A DNA stretch of 20,250 bases from CAZXMB01 sp964641715 (lineage in GTDB: Bacteria; Desulfobacterota; BSN033; UBA1163), in assembly GCA_964641715.1 (NCBI GenBank), contig CAZXMB010000039.1, forward strand, positions 1 to 20,250. Reading direction: 5' to 3'. The translations under genes were made by a program, and so were the position numbers. Shown here one piece after another: positions 13,769-20,250 of this stretch; the first letter of the stretch is position 1, and every line of letters begins with the position of its first letter. Under the pieces are notes generated by a model, which saw nothing but the letters and a program-made list of their open reading frames with translations, made no database searches and was not told where the DNA came from.

Positions 13769-14824
13769 TTATTCCCCTATCGCCCTCTGCCGGAGCAAAT
13801 GATCTGTTAGAACAATGGCCACCATGGCTTCACAAACCGGGTTTATTCTCGGAATAGCTGAAACATCATGCCTGCCTTTTAATGTGATTGAAGCAGGATG
13901 CATGGAGTGATTCACTGTCCTTTGTTCTATGTGAATCGATGGGATCGGCTTTACAGCGACTCTTAACAGGATATTCGCCCCATTGGATATCCCTCCTAAG
14001 ATTCCTCCAGCATCGTTTTTCTCGAACCCCTCTGGCCCTATAGGGTCATTGCACTCGGAGCCCAGCATTCGCGCTGACCTGAACCCTCCTCCTATTTCCA
14101 CACCACGAATCGCTCCTATGCTCATTAAGGCTTTAGCTAAATCGGCCTCCAACTTATCAAAAACCGGTTCTCCCAGTCCTGGAGGACACCCTCGGACGAG
14201 GATCTCCACGATGCCTCCCAGTGTATCCCCTCGAATTTTTACTTCCTCAATCCTCTTCCCCATTTTGATGGCAGCGTCTCTATCCGGGCATCGTAGAGAA
14301 TTTCTTTCAATTTCTTCATCATTCATCTTTTCAGCCTGAATCCCTCCGAGCTCAACGGTGTAGGCAAGGACTTTTATCTTCTCCTGGGCTAAGATTTTTT
14401 TAGCTACTGCGCCCGCAGCAACCCTCCCCACGGTCTCCCTGGCTGAAGCTCTCCCTCCACCCTTATAATCCCTGATCCCATACTTGGCCTGATAGGTGAA
14501 ATCAGCATGACCTGGCCGAAAGACGTCTTTTAAATCTTCGTAAGGATTTGAATCCACATCCTCATTCCAGACTATAAGGGAGATGGGCGTTGCTGTGGTC
14601 TTTCCTTCAAATATTCCTGAAAGGATCTTCACCCGGTCTCTCTCTTCTCTGCTGCTTGTCCCGATACCCCTTCCGGGTCGCCTTCTGTTCAATTCTTTCT
14701 GGATATCCTCTTCGGCAAGTCTTAGGTGAGGGGGACATCCATCGATCACCACTCCAAGTGCTTCACCATGGGATTCTCCCCAGGTGGTGATTCTGAAGAG
14801 TGTCCCGAAGGAATTTCCTCCCAT
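13769..14824 (-). CDS. aroC: Chorismate synthase
   Basis: Last common step: anti-elimination of phosphate from EPSP to give chorismate, requiring reduced FMN. The chosen start gives 351 residues beginning MGGNSFGTLFRITTWGESHG, exactly where the family begins, with GGGGAG eight bases upstream and one base after the aroK stop. A start eight codons earlier (14848) is possible but would overlap aroK and add non-conserved residues. Signatures are GESHGEALGVVIDGCP, RRRPGRG, GGGRASARETVGRVAAGA and GRHDVSAIPR. The reduced-FMN requirement is a family property. It is followed after two bases by pheA. Confidence 0.95.
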   Translation of the reverse strand: MGGNSFGTLFRITTWGESHGEALGVVIDGCPPHLRLAEEDIQKELNRRRPGRGIGTSSREERDRVKILSGIFEGKTTATPISLIVWNEDVDSNPYEDLKDVFRPGHADFTYQAKYGIRDYKGGGRASARETVGRVAAGAVAKKILAQEKIKVLAYTVELGGIQAEKMNDEEIERNSLRCPDRDAAIKMGKRIEEVKIRGDTLGGIVEILVRGCPPGLGEPVFDKLEADLAKALMSIGAIRGVEIGGGFRSARMLGSECNDPIGPEGFEKNDAGGILGGISNGANILLRVAVKPIPSIHIEQRTVNHSMHPASITLKGRHDVSAIPRINPVCEAMVAIVLTDHLLRQRAIGE

Positions 14825-14825
14825 C

Positions 14826-15356
14826 CTAAATTCTCCCCATCCGTTCATGAAAGATTGAGAATATCGTTTCGACCACTTCTTCCGGGCTCAGGGCTGACGT
14901 ATCGATCTGGGCTTCCGAAACCTTCTCATAGATGGGATATCGGAAGGCCATCACTTCCTCTAACTCATCGAATATTCCCTTTCCCGTGAGAGAGGGTCTC
15001 CGATCACCGGTCCGGCAGTCCTTTTCCATTCTCTTGCGAATGGTATGACCATCCGCTTTAAGCCAAATGATGAATCCATTCCTTTTTAACGCCAGTATGT
15101 TTTCGGGATCAAGCAAAGCCCCCCCTCCTGGGGCGATGACCAGATGGTCCTGATTTGAAATTCCTTCGATGATTTCCCTCTCCATGGCCCGAAAATAATC
15201 CCATCCATGGAATTTCACAATGTCACTAATGAGCGCACCGTGCTGTTTTTCCAAAAGATCATCCGTATCTACGAATTCTTTTCCCATCCGGGCGGCCAAT
15301 CGTTTGCCCACTGTGGTTTTACCTGAGCCTCTATATCCGATCAGGACAAGGTTCAT
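14826..15356 (-). CDS. aroK: Shikimate kinase
   Basis: Phosphorylates shikimate at O3 using ATP; 176 residues with the chosen start MNLVLIGYRGSGKTT, whose ATG overlaps the aroA stop as ATGA. The frame is open nine codons farther upstream, but those residues are not family-like. Walker A GYRGSGKT is at 7-14, the shikimate-binding DTDD at 30-33, the GGGA loop at 77-80 and the lid with DRRPSLTG near 118-125. The usual C-terminal YxExA position reads RYPIYEKVSEAQID. Small NMP-kinase fold, normal length. Confidence 0.93.
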   Translation of the reverse strand: MNLVLIGYRGSGKTTVGKRLAARMGKEFVDTDDLLEKQHGALISDIVKFHGWDYFRAMEREIIEGISNQDHLVIAPGGGALLDPENILALKRNGFIIWLKADGHTIRKRMEKDCRTGDRRPSLTGKGIFDELEEVMAFRYPIYEKVSEAQIDTSALSPEEVVETIFSIFHERMGRI

Positions 15357-16606
15357 GTGTAGAGCCTTCCAAAGGATTTCCAAAAATCAGGAAAGGATTT
15401 ATCCACGCATTTCTCTCCTTTGATCTTTATTCCAGGGACAACCAACCCAGCGATAGCAAAGCTCATGGCGATCCGGTGGTCATTGTAGGTCTCGATTTCT
15501 GCTCCGTGAGCTCTTCCGCCCTCGACTTTCAGATAGGTCTCTCCTTCCTTCACCCGTATGCCCATCTTGGTCAACTCTTCGGCCAAGGCTCGAATGCGGT
15601 CGGATTCTTTGAGGCGGAGGTGTCCGATATTCTTCATCACAGTTTTTCCCCAGGCAAAGGCAGAGGTGACTGCAAGGGTGGGAACCAAGTCAGGCATTTC
15701 GTTCATATCGATCTCTATCCCCTTGAGTTCCCTTCCATAGACCTCTACCCAGCCGTTTCCCCGGATGACTTCGCATCCCATCTTTTCAAGGATGTCTAAG
15801 AAGCGCACATCACCCTGGACCGAGGTGGATGGGAAGTTCTCAACCCTTATCCTTCCCTGATTGAGTGCTGCGGCTGAAAAGAAGTAAGAGGCGTTGGAGG
15901 CATCTCCTTCAATCATGTACTTCTGAGGAGAATAACGCAGTCCTGCTCGCACAAAAAAATAACAATTGTCTTGGTTCTGTACCTCTACACCAAAGGCAGA
16001 CATCACCTCTCGAGTGATTTCTATATAGGGTTTAGAAACCAGATGGCCGGTCACCTCGATATGTATATCTCGATGAGCATAGGGGGCTACCATGAGAAGG
16101 GCAGAAAGAAATTGACTGCTCTCTTCGCCTCGGATCTTCACTCTGCCTCCACTGAGACCCTGTGACTCGATGACCACCGGAGGAAAGCCATTTCGGGAAT
16201 GGGTTTTTACCCCCAATTTTTCCAGACCCTCCAATAGATCTGCGATTGGACGTCTCCTCATTCGCTTATCACCATCTACAAGGGTTCGGCCTTCTTTTAG
16301 GGCAGCCAGCGCTGTAAGAAATCTCATGGAGGTTCCGGAATTGCCCACGAAGATTTTTTCCTCAGTTGACCCCAATCTTCCCCCATTACCTATCACATGG
16401 AGCAAATCTTTTTCCCAAAAAGATCGTACCCCAAATTTTTCAAGGGCCTGAAGGGTATATTCGGTATCTTTACTTTGCAGGGCATTGATTAAAAGAGACT
16501 CCCCATCAGCCAATGCAGAGAGAATAAGAGCCCTATGGGTATAGCTCTTCGAACCTGGAAGCTTCACTGTGGCGTCACAACGAGGTAGCGGTTTGATCTC
16601 AATCAT
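15353..16606 (-). CDS. aroA: 5-enolpyruvylshikimate-3-phosphate synthase
   Basis: Condenses shikimate 3-phosphate with phosphoenolpyruvate; 417 residues from the chosen ATG (MIEIKPLPRCDATVKLPGSK). The open frame continues 43 codons upstream across the aroE 3' end, but those residues are aroE shadow. Motifs are LPGSKSYTHRALI at 16-28 (Lys20, Ser21, Arg25), GNSGTSMRFLTA, DGDKRMRRRPI, the NEMPDLVPTLAV catalytic Asp, LRLKESDR and YNDHRIAMSFAIAG. The PEP loop reads GTSMRF where E. coli has GTAMRP. The start overlaps aroE by eight bases and the stop overlaps aroK by four. The symbol follows bacterial usage, distinct from the archaeal-type aroA' at the operon head. Confidence 0.95.
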   Translation of the reverse strand: MIEIKPLPRCDATVKLPGSKSYTHRALILSALADGESLLINALQSKDTEYTLQALEKFGVRSFWEKDLLHVIGNGGRLGSTEEKIFVGNSGTSMRFLTALAALKEGRTLVDGDKRMRRRPIADLLEGLEKLGVKTHSRNGFPPVVIESQGLSGGRVKIRGEESSQFLSALLMVAPYAHRDIHIEVTGHLVSKPYIEITREVMSAFGVEVQNQDNCYFFVRAGLRYSPQKYMIEGDASNASYFFSAAALNQGRIRVENFPSTSVQGDVRFLDILEKMGCEVIRGNGWVEVYGRELKGIEIDMNEMPDLVPTLAVTSAFAWGKTVMKNIGHLRLKESDRIRALAEELTKMGIRVKEGETYLKVEGGRAHGAEIETYNDHRIAMSFAIAGLVVPGIKIKGEKCVDKSFPDFWKSFGRLYT

Positions 16607-17435
16607 TCTCTTCTCTATTGATCCCGATCGCCAATGCTCGGTAAAGGTCCTCTTTGATCTCACCGATATCGGGTCTCCTTCCTGTCCAGATTTCAAGTTG
16701 CGCCGCTCCCTGGCGGGCGAGCATCTCCAAACCATTGATGGTCAGGGAGCCCCTCTCCTCAGCCTCTCGAAGAAGCTTTGTCCGCAAAGGACGATAGACA
16801 ATGTCCATCACTGTCATCCCCTCTTTCAAAACCTTCTTCGGAACAGGACTTTCCTCATCATGGGGAGACATGCCTACGGAGGTCGTGTTAATTAAAACAT
16901 CCTCCTCCATTTCTTCAATGGATAACCATGGCCTGTAAAGGAATCCCAGTTCATTGGCCAAGGCCTTGCCTCTCTCCACTGTACGGTTAGATAGGGTTAC
17001 CTGGCAGTCTCTTCTTTTCAAACCAAAGGCAATGGCCCGGGCCGCTCCTCCTGCTCCAAGGAGGAGGACCCTCTTTCCTCTTAAATCAATCTTTTCTTCC
17101 AGTGCTTCTAAGGCCCCATGCCAATCCGTGTTATAACCGATCATCCTTCCCCTTTGATTCACGATCGTATTGACTGCCCTGATCTCTCTGGCCACTTCTT
17201 CAACATCGTCAAGAAAGGGAATGACCTTGGTCTTAAACGGGAGAGTCACACTGACCCCTTGAATCCCCAGGCCCCTGATCCCCCTTAAGGCATCCTCCAG
17301 ATCTCTGACCTTGAAAGCCAGATAGGCCGCATTGAGTCCCATCCTCCTGAAGGCTCCGTTGTGGAGGATCGGGCTGAGGCTGTGTTCCACCGGATTTCCA
17401 ATGATTGCATAAAGCACGGTCTGTCCATTAATCAT
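16599..17435 (-). CDS. aroE: Shikimate dehydrogenase (NADP+)
   Basis: Reduces 3-dehydroshikimate to shikimate; 278 residues from ATG 17435, which overlaps the aroD stop as ATGA with GGGAGA nine bases upstream. A TTG five codons earlier is an alternative. Motifs are the shikimate-binding SLSP in IGNPVEHSLSPILHN, the catalytic lysine in VTLPFKTKV, NTDWHG with the catalytic Asp, the nucleotide-binding GAGGAARA, SNRT (NADP-specific loop), INTTSVGM and the final GLEMLARQGAAQLEIWTG. Separate from AroD, unlike the plant fusion. Confidence 0.95.
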   Translation of the reverse strand: MINGQTVLYAIIGNPVEHSLSPILHNGAFRRMGLNAAYLAFKVRDLEDALRGIRGLGIQGVSVTLPFKTKVIPFLDDVEEVAREIRAVNTIVNQRGRMIGYNTDWHGALEALEEKIDLRGKRVLLLGAGGAARAIAFGLKRRDCQVTLSNRTVERGKALANELGFLYRPWLSIEEMEEDVLINTTSVGMSPHDEESPVPKKVLKEGMTVMDIVYRPLRTKLLREAEERGSLTINGLEMLARQGAAQLEIWTGRRPDIGEIKEDLYRALAIGINREEND

Positions 17436-18130
17436 CCAAGATTCTCCCAAATTCTTCGTATCTCCAAAACGTTTAACTGCCCAGGGGCAGAGGTCCGATG
17501 ATTTCTTAAAGAGGCATAGGTCCAGGCTCCCCCCAGCATTGGAGCAAAGATCCGGCTCATTCTGCCTTTTTCTCCCATACAGAAAGTCACAATCTCATAT
17601 CCTTCTCTTTTTGCAAATGGGATGAGGGAAAGGGGGATGAGGTTGTCCTCCCATGATTTTGCAAAGGTTACCACCTTCAGAATATCAGCTCCCAGTCCAT
17701 ACATTTGATCATAAAGCCTCTGAAGTTCTTTTGCTGAGGGTGTTCTTTGGTGATCGTGAAAGGAGAGAATAACCTGTGTCCTGTTTCTGTTTTTCAGAAG
17801 CTTCTTTAACAAAGGTCTTTCTGTCCTGACTTCTATGTCAATATAAGCGACGCCAAGGTCGATGGCCTGCTCCAGGATTTCTATTCTCTTTTTTTCTCCT
17901 CCAAGGTACTTTCCTCCCTCTTCCTTTCGACGATTGGTCACAATAAGGGGTTTGCGGGCGCAGCGGGTCAGAGAGATCAAATCTATTTTCTTTAAATAGT
18001 CCATCCGAAGTTCGATGAGGTCGGCAAGAGGGTTGGCTTCTTCGATCGCCTTCATACCTTCCGACATCTCTGTCTCAACAATGGGGATGCAGACCTTTGG
18101 CCAAGTCTTATCGTTCGATAATCGTCTCAT
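17432..18130 (-). CDS. aroD: 3-dehydroquinate dehydratase, type I
   Basis: Dehydrates 3-dehydroquinate to 3-dehydroshikimate through a Schiff base; 232 residues from ATG 18130, which has GGAG nine bases upstream and overlaps the preceding gene by 23 bases. A frame extension to 18184 would overlap by 77 and is not family-like. Type I active-site elements are present: ELRMD (Glu40, Arg42), FHDHQRTP with the catalytic His125, the Schiff-base Lys152 in ILKVVTFAK, Arg190 in MGEKGRMSRI, and the closing APGQL (Gln218). Type I enzymes are the usual partner of the archaeal-type early steps. Confidence 0.94.
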   Translation of the reverse strand: MRRLSNDKTWPKVCIPIVETEMSEGMKAIEEANPLADLIELRMDYLKKIDLISLTRCARKPLIVTNRRKEEGGKYLGGEKKRIEILEQAIDLGVAYIDIEVRTERPLLKKLLKNRNRTQVILSFHDHQRTPSAKELQRLYDQMYGLGADILKVVTFAKSWEDNLIPLSLIPFAKREGYEIVTFCMGEKGRMSRIFAPMLGGAWTYASLRNHRTSAPGQLNVLEIRRIWENLG

Positions 18131-19100
18131 CGATTTGGACTCCGAAGTGCCTTCCGGATCCTTCCCGATAGACCAAGACCTCACTTCCCGGTTTAAGATC
18201 GACCAATGAAATTGGTTTTCCGTCGGGCTGTGTCAGTCGAATGGTCTCGGCATTCTGAAGGATCACGGATATGGCCTCCCCTTTTTCATCAGCCTCCACC
18301 AAGGCTAAAGGGCGTCTTTCGATCTTGGTCCTTCCCACTACAGCGGGATAACTCTTTCCTTCAAAATTAACGACTAATGCGCAATCACTGGCCCTAAGCT
18401 CAGAAAGATATTTCGTTTGTCCGTTTGCCATTCGGATATAGGCATGCACTGGCCCGGCATTGACCCGAAATGGCCTGGTGTTCACAAAGGGATTCTCTAT
18501 GCATTCGGAATGAATGAGAAAAAGGGCCTGACTGCTATTGCCCACCAGCATCCCTTCCCCCTGAACCATCGAGGAACAGGTATCCACACAGACCCGATCT
18601 CCAAGACCCAGTGGATCTACCCTTTTCACCTTTGCGGGAAGAAGTTCGATTTTTTTGCTCTCTCTTTTCAGGGAATGGACCATGTGCCTGATGACATTGG
18701 GATCAGGATGGTTGATGACCACCCCGTTGACCCCTCTTTCGAGAATCCCAAAGGCTGTCCGACCCTCTTGGAGTTCTTTGATCTCAACGAAAAGATTATC
18801 AGTCTTACTGATCAAGTTTTCGAGAGGGATGATCTTCCCGTTCCCGTTTCTTACCACCACTTTCTTCGAAAGGCTCAATGTGATGATCTCATCCTCATCC
18901 TTCTTTTCCCTTATCTCCTTCTCGACGACATCGAGACCCAATCTTAAATCTCCATCTTCAGCCACGATCGGAATGATACCCATCTTTCTTACCTCTTGTC
19001 CCTTTCCAGACGGGACCCAGAGGGCATCTGCTCCGCTTTCCACAGCCGCCAGAGCAATTTCTTTCTTCCACGGGATGGCTTTGACCCAAATCGTTTTCAT
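18108..19100 (-). CDS. aroB': 3-dehydroquinate synthase II (archaeal type, AroB')
   Basis: NAD+-dependent oxidative deamination and cyclisation of 2-amino-3,7-dideoxy-D-threo-hept-6-ulosonate (ADH) to 3-dehydroquinate; unrelated in sequence to classical AroB. It has 330 residues beginning MKTIWVKAIPWKKE, the usual start of this family. Conserved blocks are LGLGDRVCVDTCSSMVQGEGMLVG at about 164-187 and NTRPFRVNAGPVHAY at 207-221, both characteristic. It overlaps the preceding gene by four bases (ATGA) with GAAGGAGGG just before its ATG, so it is expressed in lockstep with ADH synthase. Known from methanogens and some bacteria lacking DAHP synthase. Confidence 0.94.
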   Translation of the reverse strand: MKTIWVKAIPWKKEIALAAVESGADALWVPSGKGQEVRKMGIIPIVAEDGDLRLGLDVVEKEIREKKDEDEIITLSLSKKVVVRNGNGKIIPLENLISKTDNLFVEIKELQEGRTAFGILERGVNGVVINHPDPNVIRHMVHSLKRESKKIELLPAKVKRVDPLGLGDRVCVDTCSSMVQGEGMLVGNSSQALFLIHSECIENPFVNTRPFRVNAGPVHAYIRMANGQTKYLSELRASDCALVVNFEGKSYPAVVGRTKIERRPLALVEADEKGEAISVILQNAETIRLTQPDGKPISLVDLKPGSEVLVYREGSGRHFGVQIDETIIER

Positions 19101-19900
19101 GGCTTTCCCTCCTTCAATTCTTCAAGGGCTTCTTCAACTCCGAAATCCTCATGGACAATCTTACGGATGGCCCGGACGATCTTCGATGGATCCTTGTGCT
19201 GGAAGACATTCCTGCCGATGGAAACCCCGGCCCCTCCTGCTGACATAGCCCCTTTGACCATTTCGAGAACATCCTTATCTGTGTTCATCTTCTCTCCGCC
19301 AGCAATGACGACTGGCACGAAACACCCCTCCACCACCTCTCTGAAGCTTTCCGGTGAACCGGTATATGGGACTTTGACGAGGTCTGCTCCTAATTCCGCT
19401 CCCACCCGGGCTGCATGCTTAACCCATTTTACGTCATATTCATTCTCAACTTTTTGCCCCCTCGTATACATCATGGCTAAAAGAGGCATCCCCCATTCCA
19501 ACGCTTCTTTCGCTACGGCCCCCAGATCGTTCAGCATGGATTTCTCATCCTCAGCACCAAGGTTTACGTGAACGGAGATCGCATCTGCCCCTAACTTAAT
19601 TGCCTCCTCTACCGTGCATACCATCACCTTTGAGTTTGGTTCAGGGGACATCCGGGTACTGGCTGAGAGGTGAATGATCAGGCCTACCTTCTTCCCGTTT
19701 CTCTTATAATTCGCTCCTATCAATCCTTTATGAATAACGATGGCGTTCGCTCCACCCGTCGCCACGGCATTAATCGTTTTTTCCATCTCGATTAACCCTG
19801 ATAACGGTCCCAGGGTTATCCCGTGATCCATGGGTATGATCACCGTCCTGCCATCATCACGTTCCATAATACGTTCCATCCGAATCATTTTCGCTATCAT
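19097..19900 (-). CDS. aroA': 2-amino-3,7-dideoxy-D-threo-hept-6-ulosonate synthase (ADHS, AroA')
   Basis: Class I (DhnA-type) aldolase that builds ADH from L-aspartate semialdehyde and a 6-deoxy-5-ketofructose 1-phosphate-type donor, replacing the DAHP synthase step; 267 residues. Expected catalytic residues of the methanogen enzyme have counterparts at a constant offset of eight: Asp25 in PMDHG, Tyr145 in MMYTRG and the Schiff-base Lys176 in DLVKVPYTG. Phosphate loops are VIAGGEK and GAGVSIGRN. AAGGAGGA lies six bases before ATG 19900. First structural gene of the 14-gene operon, directly after two attenuator terminators. A plain fructose-bisphosphate aldolase is the alternative, made unlikely by the adjacent aroB'. 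Confidence 0.93.
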   Translation of the reverse strand: MIAKMIRMERIMERDDGRTVIIPMDHGITLGPLSGLIEMEKTINAVATGGANAIVIHKGLIGANYKRNGKKVGLIIHLSASTRMSPEPNSKVMVCTVEEAIKLGADAISVHVNLGAEDEKSMLNDLGAVAKEALEWGMPLLAMMYTRGQKVENEYDVKWVKHAARVGAELGADLVKVPYTGSPESFREVVEGCFVPVVIAGGEKMNTDKDVLEMVKGAMSAGGAGVSIGRNVFQHKDPSKIVRAIRKIVHEDFGVEEALEELKEGKP

Positions 19901-19920
19901 GATCTATCCTCCTTGGTTGA

Positions 19921-19957
19921 AAATAAAAAAGCCGTGAGAGAAATTTCTCCACGGCTT
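19921..19957 (-). terminator. Attenuator terminator T2 at the operon head
   Basis: On the minus strand AAGCCGTG (19957-19950) pairs with CACGGCTT (19936-19929), and GGAGA/TCTCC-like pairing extends the stem inward with one bulge. TTTTTTATTT follows. It ends seven bases before the Shine-Dalgarno of the first gene. Its left arm is also perfectly complementary over nine bases to the right arm of T1. Confidence 0.85.
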
Positions 19958-20000
19958 AAAATAGAAAAGCCGTGGGCAGAATTTCAATCCACCCGCGGCT
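19958..20000 (-). terminator. Attenuator terminator T1 at the operon head
   Basis: On the minus strand AGCCGCGGGTGG (20000-19989) pairs with CTGCCCACGGCT (19979-19968): 12 positions, one mismatch, two G-U. A T-rich TTTCTATTTT follows. The left arm can alternatively pair with leader-peptide sequence: GGGTGG with CTACCC (20049-20044), and AGCCAG (20010-20005) just upstream with CTGGCT (20036-20031). Confidence 0.82.
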
Positions 20001-20021
20001 TTAACTGGCTATATTTATTTT

Positions 20022-20117
20022 TTAGAGATCAGCCAGGGGCAGTGGGTAGACTCCGACGTAAAAAAACCAATAAAAGTTATACCCACTGCTAAATTTGGAG
20101 ATATGAAGCTGATCCAT
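20022..20117 (-). CDS. Aromatic leader peptide (Tyr/Phe/Trp) of the aro-phe-trp operon
   Basis: Small frame of 31 residues starting MDQLHISKF, carrying YNFYWFFY at 13-20 and another Tyr at 24, so four Tyr, four Phe and one Trp in total. AAAGAG precedes the ATG by six bases. A perfect ten-base inverted repeat inside the frame, GCAGTGGGTA (20089-20080) and TACCCACTGC (20048-20039), encloses most of the aromatic codons in its loop. This is hairpin 1:2 of a classical attenuator, followed by antiterminator and terminator segments. Stop TAA is at 20024-20022, 22 bases before T1. The codon mix of all three aromatic amino acids fits a leader for genes of their common pathway. Too short for usual gene callers; a purely chance frame is unlikely given this context. 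Confidence 0.88.
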   Translation of the reverse strand: MDQLHISKFSSGYNFYWFFYVGVYPLPLADL

Positions 20118-20141
20118 TTTTAACTCTTTAAAGTGTGTTTT

Positions 20142-20170
20142 TGTTTAACATAATCCAAATTTCATGTCAA
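20142..20170 (-). promoter_or_regulatory. Promoter of the aro-phe-trp operon
   Basis: On the minus strand a perfect TTGACA (20170-20165) is followed by 17 bases and TAAACA (20147-20142). The transcript would begin near 20135, about 18 bases before the leader ATG. An AT-rich 17-base palindrome lies immediately upstream of the -35. Confidence 0.65.
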
Positions 20171-20173
20171 GAG

Positions 20174-20190
20174 AAATTTTTGAAAAATTT
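20174..20190. promoter_or_regulatory. AT-rich palindrome upstream of the operon promoter
   Basis: AAATTTTT and AAAAATTT form a perfect inverted repeat around one central base, immediately upstream of the -35 box. Outer AAGAG (20169-20173) and CTCTT (20195-20199) extend the symmetry. It could be an UP-element-like A/T tract or an operator; nothing decides between them. The rest of the sequence to the window end shows no gene. Confidence 0.4.
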
Positions 20191-20250
20191 TTACCTCTTT
20201 TCATCTTTCACTTTTAATAAGGCGTTCCATATTTGCGAAGAAACGGGAGG

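Noticed and set aside
14825..14848. Earlier ATG for aroC
   Set aside because: Adds eight non-conserved residues inside aroK; the family start MGGNSFG at 14824 has its own GGGGAG. Not fully excluded.
16607..16735. 43-codon upstream extension of aroA
   Set aside because: Lies within the aroE coding region; family homology starts at MIEIKPLPR and ATG 16606 gives a short operon-type overlap.
18131..18184. Longer start for aroD
   Set aside because: Would overlap aroB' by 77 bases and adds residues unlike type I dehydratases; ATG 18130 has a GGAG at suitable distance.
18417..19571. Long plus-strand open frames opposite the operon-head genes
   Set aside because: Antisense shadows of aroA' and aroB' with no domain similarity and no ribosome binding sites.
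19901..20135. T-box or tryptophan riboswitch-type leader
   Set aside because: No T-box consensus or specifier-loop arrangement was seen, while a translated aromatic leader peptide with competing stems explains the region.
1..20250. tRNA, rRNA, CRISPR array, phage or transposase genes
   Set aside because: None could be recognised on either strand by reading the window; repeats present are short palindromes, not regularly spaced arrays.

Overview
The window looks like a chromosomal segment of a free-living anaerobic bacterium, most likely a deltaproteobacterium (Desulfobacterota or a close relative). The main reason is the aromatic operon: it begins with the archaeal-type ADH synthase and 3-dehydroquinate synthase II instead of DAHP synthase and AroB. 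From memory, a comparable ADHS-DHQS II-aro-pheA-trp cluster exists in Desulfovibrio. The assignment is an inference and no species is claimed. There is no sign of phage or transposase genes. Short palindromic dispersed repeats sit in several gaps.

Region 1 (1-5020, + strand): the end of a dipeptide/oligopeptide ABC importer operon. It holds the C-terminal part of a family 5 solute-binding protein, two permeases (DppB-like and DppC-like) and two ATPases (DppD-like and DppF-like), both with a four-cysteine tail. The intergenic gaps carry hairpins and inverted repeats. Region 2 (5077-5916, - strand): a nitroreductase-family flavoprotein with a C-terminal extension. Region 3 (5971-7364, + strand): a promoter, a 29-residue leader peptide containing WWYW, two tandem intrinsic terminators, and a full-length TrpD paralogue whose PRPP and anthranilate motifs are altered.

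Region 4 (20170 down to 7501, - strand): one 14-gene operon in the order leader peptide - aroA' (ADHS) - aroB' (DHQS II) - aroD - aroE - aroA - aroK - aroC - pheA - terminator - trpE - trpG - trpD - trpC - trpF - trpA. Most junctions overlap by a few bases. It encodes the whole route from ADH precursors to chorismate, then prephenate dehydratase and the tryptophan branch. Missing are trpB, chorismate mutase and tyrA.

The most interesting content is regulatory. Three candidate ribosome-mediated attenuators can be read directly. (i) At the operon head, a 31-residue leader with YNFYWFFY senses all three aromatic amino acids. (ii) At the pheA/trpE boundary, the C-terminal tail of PheA itself carries tandem Trp codons just before a terminator and appears to double as a Trp leader. 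(iii) In front of the TrpD paralogue there is a WWYW leader. In (i) and (iii) two terminators lie in series, and the right arm of the first can pair with the left arm of the second (9 of 9, and 13 of 13 with one G-U). One ribosome decision could therefore relay through both terminators.
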